Made by a program: the position numbers and the translations under genes. Shown here in pieces: positions 23,442 to 32,166 of a stretch of DNA of 64,000 nt (position 1 is the stretch's first letter; every line of letters begins with the position of its first letter). Origin of the DNA: Micromonospora sp. FIMYZ51 (GTDB lineage: Bacteria; Actinomycetota; Actinomycetes; Mycobacteriales; Micromonosporaceae); assembly GCF_038246755.1 (NCBI RefSeq), contig NZ_CP134706.1, positions 3,596,001 through 3,660,000 on the forward strand, read 5' to 3'. Below the pieces are notes generated by a model. That model was not told where the DNA came from. It did not search any database and saw only the letters and a list, made by a program, of their open reading frames with translations.

Positions 23442-25879
23442 CGGGCCCCGCTCGCGGTGTGCAGCCGAGGCCGCGGCTCGACCGGTTCGCCGCGTACCGC
23501 CACGGCACCGACCTGCCGGATGTCGGTCGCGGAGCGCCCGACCAGCACGGTGTGGGTGGCGTCCTCCACCACCGGGCCGCCCCGCTCGGCGTCCCACCAG
23601 GCCAGTTCGGCGGTACGCAGCCGCAGCGTGACGGTCTGCCGCTCGCCGGGGGCGAGGGTGACCCGGGCGAAGTCGCGCAGCTGACGCAGCGGCTGCTTGA
23701 CCCGGGAACGGCGCTGCCGGGTGTAGAGCTGCACCACCTCCTCGCCGGCCCGCTCGCCGGTGTTTGTGACGTCCACGCTCACCTCGACCTGCTCGCCGAC
23801 GCTCGCCATCGGCGTACTGAGCCGCAGCCGGGAGTACTCGAACCGGGTGTAGGACAGGCCGTGCCCGAACGGGAACAACGGATCGCCCCGGTAGTACAGG
23901 TAGGTGGCGTCCGCGCCGATCACGTCGTAGTCGAGCAGGTCGGGCAGGTCGGCCACGTCGGCGTACCAGGTCTGGGTCAGCCGGCCCCCCGGTTCGGCGT
24001 CGCCGAGCAGCACTTCGGCCAGCGCGGTGCCGTGTTCCTGCCCGCCGTGCGCCGACCAGAGCACCGCCGGCAGGTGGTCCCGCGCCCACCCGATCGCGTA
24101 CGGGTAGCTGCTGGTCAGCACCAGGACGGTGCGCGGGTTGGCGGCGTGCACGGCACGCAGCATCGCCTCCTGCCGGGCGGGCAGGGCCAGGTCGACCCGG
24201 TCCTCGGTCTCGCGGCCACCCACCATCGGGTGGTTGCCGAGCGCCACCACCGCCACGTCGGCGGCGGCGGCCAGCGCGGCGGCCTCGGCGGCGCCGTCGG
24301 TGACCAGTTCGATGCCGAAGGCGGTGGCGGACTGCGGCCCGTCGGCGTCGACCCGCAGCCGGCCGTCGGCATCGACGGTGACGTACCGGTCGGTGGCCAG
24401 GTGCCGCAGCAGCACGGTGCCGCCGGGCAGCGGATCGAACTGGAAGGTTTCCCGGACCACCCAGCCGCCGGGTCCGGGTCGATCGTTGACCAGGGTGCCG
24501 TCGTCGTGGGCGCCGACGTGTCGGCCGTTGCCGACGGCGCGCAGCGCCACCGTGTCGCGGCCCCAGTCAAACACGTCGAACCAGGCGGGTTCGCCGCCGA
24601 CGGTCAGTGGGCCGCCGTCGGCGTCGTGGGGGCAGCCGACGTACGCCTCGGCCACGCGCAGCGCGATACGGTCGGTGCCGGGATGGGTGCTCACCTGCGG
24701 CAGCCGCTCGGCCAGTGCCTGGTGGGTGGTGACCGCGTACGGCAGGGTGCCGCTGTACCAGTCCTCGTACACCACGTCGGCAAGCGGGCCGAGCACGGCC
24801 ACCCGGGGCGCGGGCGGGAGGGGGAGCAGCCCGTCGTTGTGCAGCAGGACGACGGACTGGCGGGCGGCTTCGCGGGCCAGTTCCCGGTGCGCCGGGCAGT
24901 CGACCACCTGCGGTGCGGTCGCCGCGTACGGGTCGGTGTGCGGTGGGTCGAGGTCGCCCAGGCGCAGCCGGATGGTGAGGATGCGGCGCACCGCGCGGTC
25001 CACGTCGGCGACGGTGATCAGGCCGCGGTGCAGCGCCTCGGTCAGCCGCTGCGCGGTGGGGCCGCGGTCGGTGTCGTCCTCGGTGAAGCTGTCGATGCCG
25101 GCGCGCAGGGCGGCGGCGAAGCCGCTGACGTGGTCGGGCAGGTGGCCCTGCACGCCGGCGATGTTGCCGACCGCGCCCGCGTCGCCGACGACCAGCACCT
25201 CGCCGGGTGCCCAGCGGCGCAGCTCGGCGTTGATCAGTGGGCTCAGGTGTGCCGGTACGCCGTCGACCAGGTTGTAGGAGGCCATCGCGGCGACCGCGGC
25301 GCCGGCCGCGATGGGGGCCTGGAATGCCGGCAGTTCGTATTCGTGCAGCACCCGGGGCGGCAGGTCGCTGGAGGTGGTGGCCCGGTCGGTTTCGTTGTTG
25401 TAGCCCAGGAAGTGTTTGACGGTGGGTGCGGTACGCAGCCGCTCGGGGTGGTCGCCGCGCAGCCCGTGGGCGTACGCGGTGGCCAGCCGGCCGGTCAGCC
25501 GGGGGTCCTCGGACCAGCCCTCCTCGTTGCGTCCCCAGCGTGGATCGCGTAGCGGGTTGACCACGGGTGCCCACACGTTGAGCCCGACCCGGTCGGGGTC
25601 GGCGTGGTGCTTGGCGCGTACCTCGTCGCCGACGGCGGCACCGACGGCGCGCACCAGGTCCGGGTTCCAGCTGCTGGCCAGGCCGATCACCTGGGGGAAG
25701 ACGGTGGCCGGACCGAGCCAGGCGACGCCGTGCAGCGCCTCGGTGCCGGTCCGGAAGCCGGGCAGGTCCAGCCGGGGCACCGCCGCCTGCCACTGGTGCA
25801 GCAGGCCGATCTTCTCGGGGAGGGTGAGCTGGGCCAACAGGTCCTCGACCCGGGGGTGGGGTGTGGTGCGGTCGGTCAT
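23438..25879 (-). CDS. Glycoside hydrolase family 3 protein (beta-glucosidase type) with inserted beta-trefoil-like domain
   Basis: 813 residues, no signal peptide. GH3 N-domain: K155-H156 substrate motif in TVKHFLGY and the nucleophile D233 in EVLVVGDAGAVGNI. The GH3 C-domain starts near 340 (SVVLLHNDGLLPLPP) and is interrupted at about 430-530 by a segment with NGRHVGAHDDGTLVND and TDRYVTVDADGRLRVDAD, resembling the fascin/ricin-type trefoil repeats that bind sugars. A fibronectin-III-like domain ends the protein (SVDVTNTGERAGEEVVQLY). Likely cleaves beta-glucosides released from an oligosaccharide. First gene of the operon, ATG 25879. Confidence 0.9.
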   Translation of the reverse strand: MTDRTTPHPRVEDLLAQLTLPEKIGLLHQWQAAVPRLDLPGFRTGTEALHGVAWLGPATVFPQVIGLASSWNPDLVRAVGAAVGDEVRAKHHADPDRVGLNVWAPVVNPLRDPRWGRNEEGWSEDPRLTGRLATAYAHGLRGDHPERLRTAPTVKHFLGYNNETDRATTSSDLPPRVLHEYELPAFQAPIAAGAAVAAMASYNLVDGVPAHLSPLINAELRRWAPGEVLVVGDAGAVGNIAGVQGHLPDHVSGFAAALRAGIDSFTEDDTDRGPTAQRLTEALHRGLITVADVDRAVRRILTIRLRLGDLDPPHTDPYAATAPQVVDCPAHRELAREAARQSVVLLHNDGLLPLPPAPRVAVLGPLADVVYEDWYSGTLPYAVTTHQALAERLPQVSTHPGTDRIALRVAEAYVGCPHDADGGPLTVGGEPAWFDVFDWGRDTVALRAVGNGRHVGAHDDGTLVNDRPGPGGWVVRETFQFDPLPGGTVLLRHLATDRYVTVDADGRLRVDADGPQSATAFGIELVTDGAAEAAALAAAADVAVVALGNHPMVGGRETEDRVDLALPARQEAMLRAVHAANPRTVLVLTSSYPYAIGWARDHLPAVLWSAHGGQEHGTALAEVLLGDAEPGGRLTQTWYADVADLPDLLDYDVIGADATYLYYRGDPLFPFGHGLSYTRFEYSRLRLSTPMASVGEQVEVSVDVTNTGERAGEEVVQLYTRQRRSRVKQPLRQLRDFARVTLAPGERQTVTLRLRTAELAWWDAERGGPVVEDATHTVLVGRSATDIRQVGAVAVRGEPVEPRPRLHTASGAR

Positions 25880-25913
25880 GGTGAGTCGCCTTCCGGTGCC
25901 CGGCGCGCCGAAG

Positions 25914-25929
25914 GTCGAAGCGCTTCGAC
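25914..25929. promoter_or_regulatory. LacI-type operator O1 upstream of GH3
   Basis: A perfect 16-bp palindrome GTCGAAGCGCTTCGAC, 35 bp before the GH3 start. The central AGCGCT is typical of LacI/PurR-family operators. It shares the 12-bp core with a second copy at 25992-26003. Confidence 0.8.
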
Positions 25930-25991
25930 GACGGATGGCCGAGCGGCATCGCAGGTCATGGAGGGATGGCGGTCGTCGGCCCGGACGCTGG

Positions 25992-26003
25992 CGAAGCGCT
26001 TCG
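25992..26003. promoter_or_regulatory. LacI-type operator O2 upstream of GH3
   Basis: Second copy of the palindromic core CGAAGCGCTTCG, centred 76 bp upstream of the first. Paired sites of this kind allow looping by a tetrameric or cooperative LacI-family repressor; the promoter probably lies between or over them. Confidence 0.75.
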
Positions 26004-26020
26004 ACAAACCGCGGAAAGCA

Positions 26021-26050
26021 AGCCGCCCCGGGTGCCCGAACGGGGCGGCT
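26021..26050. terminator. Hairpin downstream of the ROK gene
   Basis: A perfect 10-bp inverted repeat (AGCCGCCCCG, loop of 10, complement ending at 26050), 87 bp past the minus-strand ROK stop. It probably insulates the GH3 promoter from read-through. Confidence 0.65.
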
Positions 26051-26136
26051 CAAGTCGAGGTTGGCACCCCGCGACCGGTCAGGTCAAGACTCGGCGCGCA
26101 GCGTCGGCCGGTGACGGACTCGGCGTACGGCGACGG

Positions 26137-27354
26137 TCAGCGGGTGGGCAGCCGGCCGGCCTCGACGGTGGCCAGCGCGGCGGTCGCGCCGCCGAGTGCT
26201 GCCGGGGTGCTCAGGGTGGAGGCGTCCAGCCGGCACCCACCGGCGCCGGGGGCGTGGCTGCGTGCGGCCAACTCGGAGCGGGCCGCCGGCAGCAGCCACG
26301 GCGCCAGGGCGGCGAGGTGGTCGCCGAGCACCACCACCTCCGGGTTGAGCAGATCGGCCAGGACCGCGACTCCGCGTCCGACGTGCCGGCCGAGCTCGGC
26401 CAGTCCACTGAGCACGGTCGGGTCGTCCTGCCGGGCCAGTGCCACGATCCGGGCCAGCTCCGGCAGGTAGTCGGTGATCGGGCCGTCGTCGGCGGCGTCG
26501 GGCAGCAGCCGGCACACCACGGCGGGCAGCCCGACCAGCGCGGTGAGGCAGCCGCGGCTGCCGCAGAAGCAGTTCGGGCCGTTCGGGTCGAGGCTCAGGT
26601 GGCCGATCTCACCGGCGAAGCCGCGTCCGCCGCGCAGCAGCCGGCCGGCGGCGATGATGCCCGCGCCGACGGTGACCCCGCCGGTCAGGTGCACCAGGTC
26701 GGTGGTGCCGGCGTACGCGCCGTGCCGCTGCTCGGCCAGCGCGGCGAGGTTGGCGACGGTCTCGACGCCGACGGTGAACGGCGGCTGGTGCAGGGCGGCG
26801 CGCAGCTCGGCCGCGACCGGCACGTCGCGCCAGCCCAGGGCGGTGGCCAGCGGCACCGTGCCGGCCGGGTCGACCAGCCCCGGCACGCCCACGGTAAGCC
26901 CCAGCACGGTGCGGCCCTGGGCGCTGACCCGGCCGATCGCGCGGCGGCTCAACGCCGCCAGCGCGCGTAGCGTCTCGGCGGGGGAGACCGTGCCGGCGGC
27001 GAAGGCGCGCCGCCAGGTGAGCAGCCGGTTGCCGCCCAGGTCGATCGCCACGGCCACCAGTTCGTCGGCGCCGATCTGCAACCCCATGGCGGCGTACGGT
27101 TCGCCGTCGAGCACCAGCATCGTCGCCGGCCGTCCGACCCGGTTCTCGGTCAGCCCGGTCTCGCGGACCAGCCGCTGGTCGATCAACTCGCCGACCAGGC
27201 TGGAGACGGTGGCCTTGTTGAGCCCGGTACGCGCGGCGATGTCCGCCCGGGAACAGGGGGCGTGCAGGCGTACGTGCCGCAGGACCACCGCGCGGTTGGC
27301 GACCCGCACGTCGCCGAGGTCGGTCGGCTGCGGTTCGTTGTGGATGCTGATCAC
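26137..27354 (-). CDS. ROK family transcriptional regulator (XylR/NagC type)
   Basis: 405 residues. N-terminal winged helix (VLRHVRLHAPCSRADIAARTGLNKATVSSLVGELIDQRLV, residues 24-63), then a sugar-kinase-like ROK domain with AMGLQIGADELVAVAIDLGG and the zinc-binding motif FAGEIGHLSLDPNGPNC-F-CGSRGCL (one His, three Cys). Such proteins repress sugar genes until a sugar binds. It lies between the GH3 operon and the divergent GH31/GH42 pair; a TAGTT...AACTA site of ROK type sits in the GH42 promoter (30091-30113). An ACTAAT half-site occurs in its own upstream region near 27487. Confidence 0.9.
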   Translation of the reverse strand: MISIHNEPQPTDLGDVRVANRAVVLRHVRLHAPCSRADIAARTGLNKATVSSLVGELIDQRLVRETGLTENRVGRPATMLVLDGEPYAAMGLQIGADELVAVAIDLGGNRLLTWRRAFAAGTVSPAETLRALAALSRRAIGRVSAQGRTVLGLTVGVPGLVDPAGTVPLATALGWRDVPVAAELRAALHQPPFTVGVETVANLAALAEQRHGAYAGTTDLVHLTGGVTVGAGIIAAGRLLRGGRGFAGEIGHLSLDPNGPNCFCGSRGCLTALVGLPAVVCRLLPDAADDGPITDYLPELARIVALARQDDPTVLSGLAELGRHVGRGVAVLADLLNPEVVVLGDHLAALAPWLLPAARSELAARSHAPGAGGCRLDASTLSTPAALGGATAALATVEAGRLPTR

Positions 27355-27572
27355 GATCTGCCCGCTCCCTGCGCCGCCGTCACGGCGCGCGTTTCATCAT
27401 CGCGTACCACGGCGACGGGACCGATCATGGTGCCCGACCGCCGGCACGCCCGGTCCTGTGGGGCGGTTGATTCGGCTGGATCCCCAACTAATCGTAACCG
27501 GACCCTGTCGCCGCGCAAACCCGCCGCCGCAGGCGGGTGCCCGCCGTCCGAGGCCGCCCGCGGCGACCCGGT

Positions 27573-27615
27573 CCCGTGCGGCGCCCGACACCGTCCAGGT
27601 CGGGCGCCGCACGGG
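27573..27615. terminator. Strong hairpin at the end of the GH31 gene
   Basis: A perfect 17-bp inverted repeat (CCCGTGCGGCGCCCGAC at 27573-27589, complement at 27599-27615) with a 9-base loop, only five bases beyond the minus-strand stop at 27621. Confidence 0.88.
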
Positions 27616-27620
27616 GCGCC

Positions 27621-29969
27621 TCAGCCCTCCTCGGGGAAGAGTCCCGCAAAGGGCGCGGCGGTCACCACCTCGCCGTTGAGCAGTGACCGGGCCGGTCGGT
27701 CAGCCGCACCGACCCCAGCGAGGGCCAACTGCCCCACCCGCAGTGGCCCTCGCGTCCGAATTCGCAGTTCCGCACCGTCGCGGACCGCCTCGATGACCGT
27801 GTCGCCGTCGACGTCGTGCACCACCGTGCTCGCGTCGACCGCACCCCAGCTGATCAGGGTGACGTCGGCGAACGGCCCCTCACCCACGGTGAGCTCCGGC
27901 GCCACCAGGGGCAGCAGGGTGCCCCGCCGCACGTACACCGGCGCCCGCGACAGCGGCACGTCGACCCGCAGGTACTGCCCGCCGGCGTACCGGTCGCCGG
28001 TGGCCGCGTCGATCCAGTCGTCGCCGACGGGCAGGTAGACCTCGCGCCGGCCGGACGGGTCGAGCACCGGTGCGACCAGCAGGTCCGGGCCGAGTCGGTA
28101 CTGGAGGTCGACCGTCCAGGCCACCGGGTCGTGCGGGGTGTCGACAAGCAGCGCACGCATCATCGGCAGCCCGGTGCGGGCCGACGCCACCGCCGCCGAC
28201 CACAGGTAGGGCAGCAGGCGGTAGCGCAGCCGCAACGCGGCCACCGCGTGCCGGGCCGCCTCGGGCGGGAAGTCCCACGGCATCCGGCTGCTCGTGCCGT
28301 GCAGCCGGATCAGTGGCGACAGCGCCCCGAACTGCGCCCAGCGCACGTACAGGTCGGGGTCGGGAACGCCGTGGAACCCGCCGGTGTCGTGGCTCCAGAA
28401 CGGCACCCCGGACAGGCCGTGCGACAGGCCGCCGCGCAGCGTGCTGGCCAGCGCCGGCCAGGTCGCGTTCACGTCCCCGCTCCACTGCGCGCTGTGCCGC
28501 TGCCCACCCAGGTACGACGCGCGGGCCCAGACCGTGCGGTGCCCGGCCACCTCCTCGGTGACCTGGGCGACCACGTCGTTGAACAGCAGGGCGTAGACGT
28601 TGTGCAGTTCGACGCCGGTCATCCCGTTGTGGGCCACCGCGTCGGCCGGCACCCCCTCGGCGAAGTCGGTCTTGAACACCGCCACGCCCTGCTCCAGCAG
28701 GGAGCGCAGCAGTTCGCTGAACCAGCGCACCGCATCCGGGTTGGTGAAGTCCACGATGGCCGAGGCCGGGTAGCTGCCGTGCCAGACGTCGGCGACGTAC
28801 GTGCTGCCGTCGCGGCGGCGCAGGAAGTAGCCGGCCTGGTCGGCCTCGGCGTAGCGGGGGCTGGCGGTCATCACGTACGGGTTCATCCAGAGGCAGACCC
28901 GGAAACCCTGGTCGGCGAGGGTACGCAGCATCCCGGCCGGGTCGGGGAAGCGGCGATCGTTCCAGCGCAGGTCCGACCAGCAGCCGGCCACCTGCCAGTA
29001 GCAGTCCAGGTGCAGCACGTCGCAGGGAATGTCGCTGTCCCGGATGCGTCGGGCCCGTTTGAGCACCCGCTGCTGGCTGTCCGGCAGGAAGCCGGAGGAG
29101 ATCCACGCGCCGAACGCCCACCGGGGCGGCAGGTACGGCCGGCCGGTGAGCTGGTTGAACCGCTCCAGCACCTGCGCCGGGGTCGGCCCGGCCAGCACGT
29201 AGTAGTCGAGCAGGTCGTCGGGGACCAGGATCTGCACCGCGCTGTGGGTGGACTGGCAGACGTCGAACTGCACCGGCAGCCCGCTGTCGACAAGCACCCC
29301 GTAGCCCCGGTTGGACAGGTAGAACGGCACGTTCTTGTGGGCGCGGTCGGACTCGCCGCCGAAGGCGTCGAAGTTCCACATCAGCGCGCGTTGGCCGCGC
29401 TTGTCCAACGGGGTGAACTTCTCCCCGAAGCCGACGAAGCGCTCGTCGCCCGGGGCGAGGAAACTCTCGTGCCAGGCGGCCCGGACCCCGTCGACCGTGG
29501 AGTGGCCGAACGGCAGGGTACGCAGCCGGCCGCTGATGTCGACCGTGCCGTGGTCCTGCTCGACGAGCACCGTACCGTCGGCGCGCAGGAACCGGATCCG
29601 CCACGGGTCGAGGGTGATCTCGGCGACCACCGCACCGGCGGCCACCCGTACCTGCCGCTCGTCGATGGTGACAGTGGCCGGGTGGGGCCGGGGGTGCACC
29701 AGGGCCACGGCGCGCGTCGAGCGGCTGCGGGCCTGCGGGTCCTCGGCCAGTCGTACCCGGATCACGCCGTCGCCGGCCGCGTCGATGCGGACCACCGCGG
29801 TCGCCCCGTCGGCCAGTGCGGCCTTGAACGTCGCGCCGTGTGCGTCGGTGCCGGTGACCTCGGCCCGGCCCACCACGGCCGGGCCACCCTCGCCGGGACC
29901 GCGCACGGGCAGGTCGGGCGGGTCGGCGACGAAGGTTTCGTAGGGCACCAACGGCGGCCGGTACGGCAT
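27621..29969 (-). CDS. Glycoside hydrolase family 31 protein, probable alpha-xylosidase
   Basis: 782 residues, no signal peptide. GH31 with the YicI-type features: FVGFGEKFTPLDKRGQ at 178-193 and WNFDAFGGESDRAHKNVPFY. The nucleophile is D435 in VFKTDFAEGVP (KxDFxE is typical of alpha-xylosidases rather than alpha-glucosidases, which use WxDxNE), and the acid/base is D499 in QWSGDVNATW. It would release alpha-xylose from non-reducing ends of xyloglucan oligosaccharides (isoprimeverose unit). ATG start; divergent from the GH42 gene with 156 bp between, and terminated by a strong hairpin. The xylosidase call is from motif plus length; substrate fine specificity is inferred. Confidence 0.87.
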   Translation of the reverse strand: MPYRPPLVPYETFVADPPDLPVRGPGEGGPAVVGRAEVTGTDAHGATFKAALADGATAVVRIDAAGDGVIRVRLAEDPQARSRSTRAVALVHPRPHPATVTIDERQVRVAAGAVVAEITLDPWRIRFLRADGTVLVEQDHGTVDISGRLRTLPFGHSTVDGVRAAWHESFLAPGDERFVGFGEKFTPLDKRGQRALMWNFDAFGGESDRAHKNVPFYLSNRGYGVLVDSGLPVQFDVCQSTHSAVQILVPDDLLDYYVLAGPTPAQVLERFNQLTGRPYLPPRWAFGAWISSGFLPDSQQRVLKRARRIRDSDIPCDVLHLDCYWQVAGCWSDLRWNDRRFPDPAGMLRTLADQGFRVCLWMNPYVMTASPRYAEADQAGYFLRRRDGSTYVADVWHGSYPASAIVDFTNPDAVRWFSELLRSLLEQGVAVFKTDFAEGVPADAVAHNGMTGVELHNVYALLFNDVVAQVTEEVAGHRTVWARASYLGGQRHSAQWSGDVNATWPALASTLRGGLSHGLSGVPFWSHDTGGFHGVPDPDLYVRWAQFGALSPLIRLHGTSSRMPWDFPPEAARHAVAALRLRYRLLPYLWSAAVASARTGLPMMRALLVDTPHDPVAWTVDLQYRLGPDLLVAPVLDPSGRREVYLPVGDDWIDAATGDRYAGGQYLRVDVPLSRAPVYVRRGTLLPLVAPELTVGEGPFADVTLISWGAVDASTVVHDVDGDTVIEAVRDGAELRIRTRGPLRVGQLALAGVGAADRPARSLLNGEVVTAAPFAGLFPEEG

Positions 29970-30005
29970 CGGCGTCTCCTCGGAGAGGTTTCGGCGGTGC
30001 CGACA

Positions 30006-30120
30006 GTTTCTTTAACTACCCAACGAACTGTCAACGACGGACATCGATTCCGAAACTATCGGTGCCATTGACATGGGGAAAGCCCGTACCTAGTTTGGAC
30101 AGTCCTTCAACTAAAGAAAC
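30006..30120. promoter_or_regulatory. Divergent GH31/GH42 promoter with ROK-type operator
   Basis: Within the 156-bp intergenic region, TAGTT (30091-30095) and AACTA (30109-30113) form a dyad spaced as in ROK/XylR operators (consensus TTAGTTT...AAACTAA). In addition a 9-bp inverted repeat GTTTCTTTA (30006-30014) and TAAAGAAAC (30112-30120) flanks the region, one arm near each gene, and GACAGTT/AACTGTC (30002-30008, 30026-30032) is a third dyad. These AT-rich signals stand out from the surrounding GC-rich sequence. The ROK protein encoded at 26137-27354 is the likely ligand. Confidence 0.6.
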
Positions 30121-30125
30121 GGGTG

Positions 30126-32141
30126 ATGGGTGGCATGTGGACCGAGGGCCCGCTCTGCTACGGCGGCGACTACAACCCGGAGCAGTGGCCGGCCCGGGTG
30201 TGGGCCGAGGACGTCGCGCTGATGCGCCGGGCCCGGGTCAACCTGGTCACCGTCGGGGTGTTCGCCTGGTCCCGCCTGGAACCGCAACCCGGCCGGTACC
30301 ACTTCGACTGGCTCGACCAGGTGCTCGATCTGCTGCACGACGGCGGCATCCGGGTCGCGCTGGCCACCCCCACGGCGTCCCCGCCGCCCTGGTTCACCCT
30401 GGCGCACCCGGAGGCGCTGCCGGTCACCGCCGACGGGGTCCGGCTGCACCACGGCAGCCGGGACACCTACTGCGCCGTCGCACCCGCCTACCGGCAAGCC
30501 GCCCGACGCATCGCCGGCGCCCTCGCCGACCGGTACGCCCACCACCCGGCGCTGGCCGGCTGGCACGTACACAACGAATACGGCACCAGCTGCCACTGCG
30601 AGCACACCGCGAGCGCCTTCCGCCGCTGGCTGGCCGACCGCCACGGCGACCTGGCCACGCTCAACGACGCCTGGGTGACCAGCTTCTGGAGCCAGCACTA
30701 CACCGACTGGGCGCAGCTCAGCACGCCCCGGGCCACCCAGTACCTGGCCAATCCCGGCCAGCTGCTGGACTTCCGCCGCTTCTGGTCGGACACCCTGCTC
30801 GGCGCGTACGCCGAACAGCGCGACCTGCTGCGTGCGGCGAATCCACGACTGCCGGTCACCACCAACTACGTGCTCGGCGACTGGGTGCCGGTCGACCACG
30901 CCCGCTGGGCCGCCGAGGTGGACCTGGTCGCCGTGGACCACTACCCGTCGGCGGTGGACATCGGCGCGGAGGAACAGACCGCACTCGTCGGCGACCTGGC
31001 CCGTGGCTGGGCCCGGCACGCCAGACCCAGCCCGGCGGCCGACGGTACCCCGGCGTGGCTGCTGATGGAGAGCGCCCCGAACCAGATCCACACCGCCGGG
31101 CGGATGCACACCAAGGAGCCGGGCCGGATGCTGCGGCACAGTCTCGCCCACGTCGCGCGGGGCTCGCACGGCGCGATGTTCTTCCAGTGGCGGGCCCCGG
31201 CCGGTGGTGCCGAACGCTTCCACTCCGCGCTGGTGACCCACGCCGGCCCGGACAGCCGGGTGTTCCGCGAGGCCGTCGAACTCGGCACGGCGCTGCAACG
31301 ACTGGCCGAGGTACGCGGACCGGTCGAGGCGTCCGTGGCGCTTGTCGTCGACGCCGCCAGCGGCTGGGCGCTGCGCCACCCCGGCCTGCCGTCCGAGCTG
31401 CTGGACCATCACGGGGAGGCAGCCGCCGCCCACCGGGGGCTGTGGCACGCCGGCTACGGCTGCGACGTGGTCGTCCCCGGCGACCCCCTGCCCGGGTACC
31501 GGCTGCTCGTGCTGCCCGCGCTCTACCTGATCGACGACGCCACCGCCGAATGGGTACGCGAGCACGTCCACGGCGGCGGGCACCTGCTGGCCACCTACCT
31601 CAGCGGGGTCGCCGACGAGCACGCCCGGGTGCGCCTGGGCGGCTATCCGGGCGCGCTGCGCGACGTCCTCGGCGTGTGGGCGGAGGAGTTCCACCCGCTT
31701 GCCGACGGCGAGCAGGTCACCCTCTCCGACGGCGGCACCGGACGGATCTGGGCCGAGACGCTGCGTCCGGCCGGGGCCGAGGTGTTCACCGCGTACGCCG
31801 ACGGCGTGCTCGACGGCCGCCCGGCCGTCACCCGGCACCGCTACGGCGCTGGCCTCGCGTGGTACCTGTCGACCCGACCCGACGACGACACGTACCGCCG
31901 GTTGCTGGCCCGCGCCGCGCGGGCCGCCGGTGTCCGGCCCGTCTGCCCGCAGGCGCCCGACGGGGTGGAGGCGGTGCGCCGTCGCGCCGGGCGGCACAGC
32001 TGGCTGTTCCTGTTCAACCACACCGACCGGCAGCACCGCATCGCCGCGCAAGGCGTGGAGTTGCTCACCGACACCACCGTCGAGGAGGCGGTGACCCTAC
32101 CGGCCGGCGGCGTCGCGGTGCTGCGCGAGCACCCCCGCTGA
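30126..32141 (+). CDS. Glycoside hydrolase family 42 beta-galactosidase
   Basis: About 671 residues, no signal peptide. GH42 barrel: GGDYNPEQWPARVWAEDVALM at the N-terminus, acid/base E151 in WHVHNEYGTSCHC, nucleophile E315 in WLLMESAPNQ. A trimerisation domain (residues 395-600) and a short beta domain follow. Of the four zinc cysteines known in the Thermus enzyme, three align here (C116, C156, C158) and the fourth is threonine. It would hydrolyse terminal beta-galactose. Start ATG 30126 (GTG 30123 and ATG 30135 possible). Divergent from the GH31 gene and probably under the same regulator. Confidence 0.92.
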   Translation: MGGMWTEGPLCYGGDYNPEQWPARVWAEDVALMRRARVNLVTVGVFAWSRLEPQPGRYHFDWLDQVLDLLHDGGIRVALATPTASPPPWFTLAHPEALPVTADGVRLHHGSRDTYCAVAPAYRQAARRIAGALADRYAHHPALAGWHVHNEYGTSCHCEHTASAFRRWLADRHGDLATLNDAWVTSFWSQHYTDWAQLSTPRATQYLANPGQLLDFRRFWSDTLLGAYAEQRDLLRAANPRLPVTTNYVLGDWVPVDHARWAAEVDLVAVDHYPSAVDIGAEEQTALVGDLARGWARHARPSPAADGTPAWLLMESAPNQIHTAGRMHTKEPGRMLRHSLAHVARGSHGAMFFQWRAPAGGAERFHSALVTHAGPDSRVFREAVELGTALQRLAEVRGPVEASVALVVDAASGWALRHPGLPSELLDHHGEAAAAHRGLWHAGYGCDVVVPGDPLPGYRLLVLPALYLIDDATAEWVREHVHGGGHLLATYLSGVADEHARVRLGGYPGALRDVLGVWAEEFHPLADGEQVTLSDGGTGRIWAETLRPAGAEVFTAYADGVLDGRPAVTRHRYGAGLAWYLSTRPDDDTYRRLLARAARAAGVRPVCPQAPDGVEAVRRRAGRHSWLFLFNHTDRQHRIAAQGVELLTDTTVEEAVTLPAGGVAVLREHPR

Positions 32142-32166
32142 CCGTGGCCGGCCGGCGAACCCTCCG

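Noticed and set aside
20164..23508. 1,114-codon minus-strand frame
   Set aside because: The genuine GH95 gene begins at GTG 22368; the upstream part overlaps the LacI gene in another frame and is shadow sequence.
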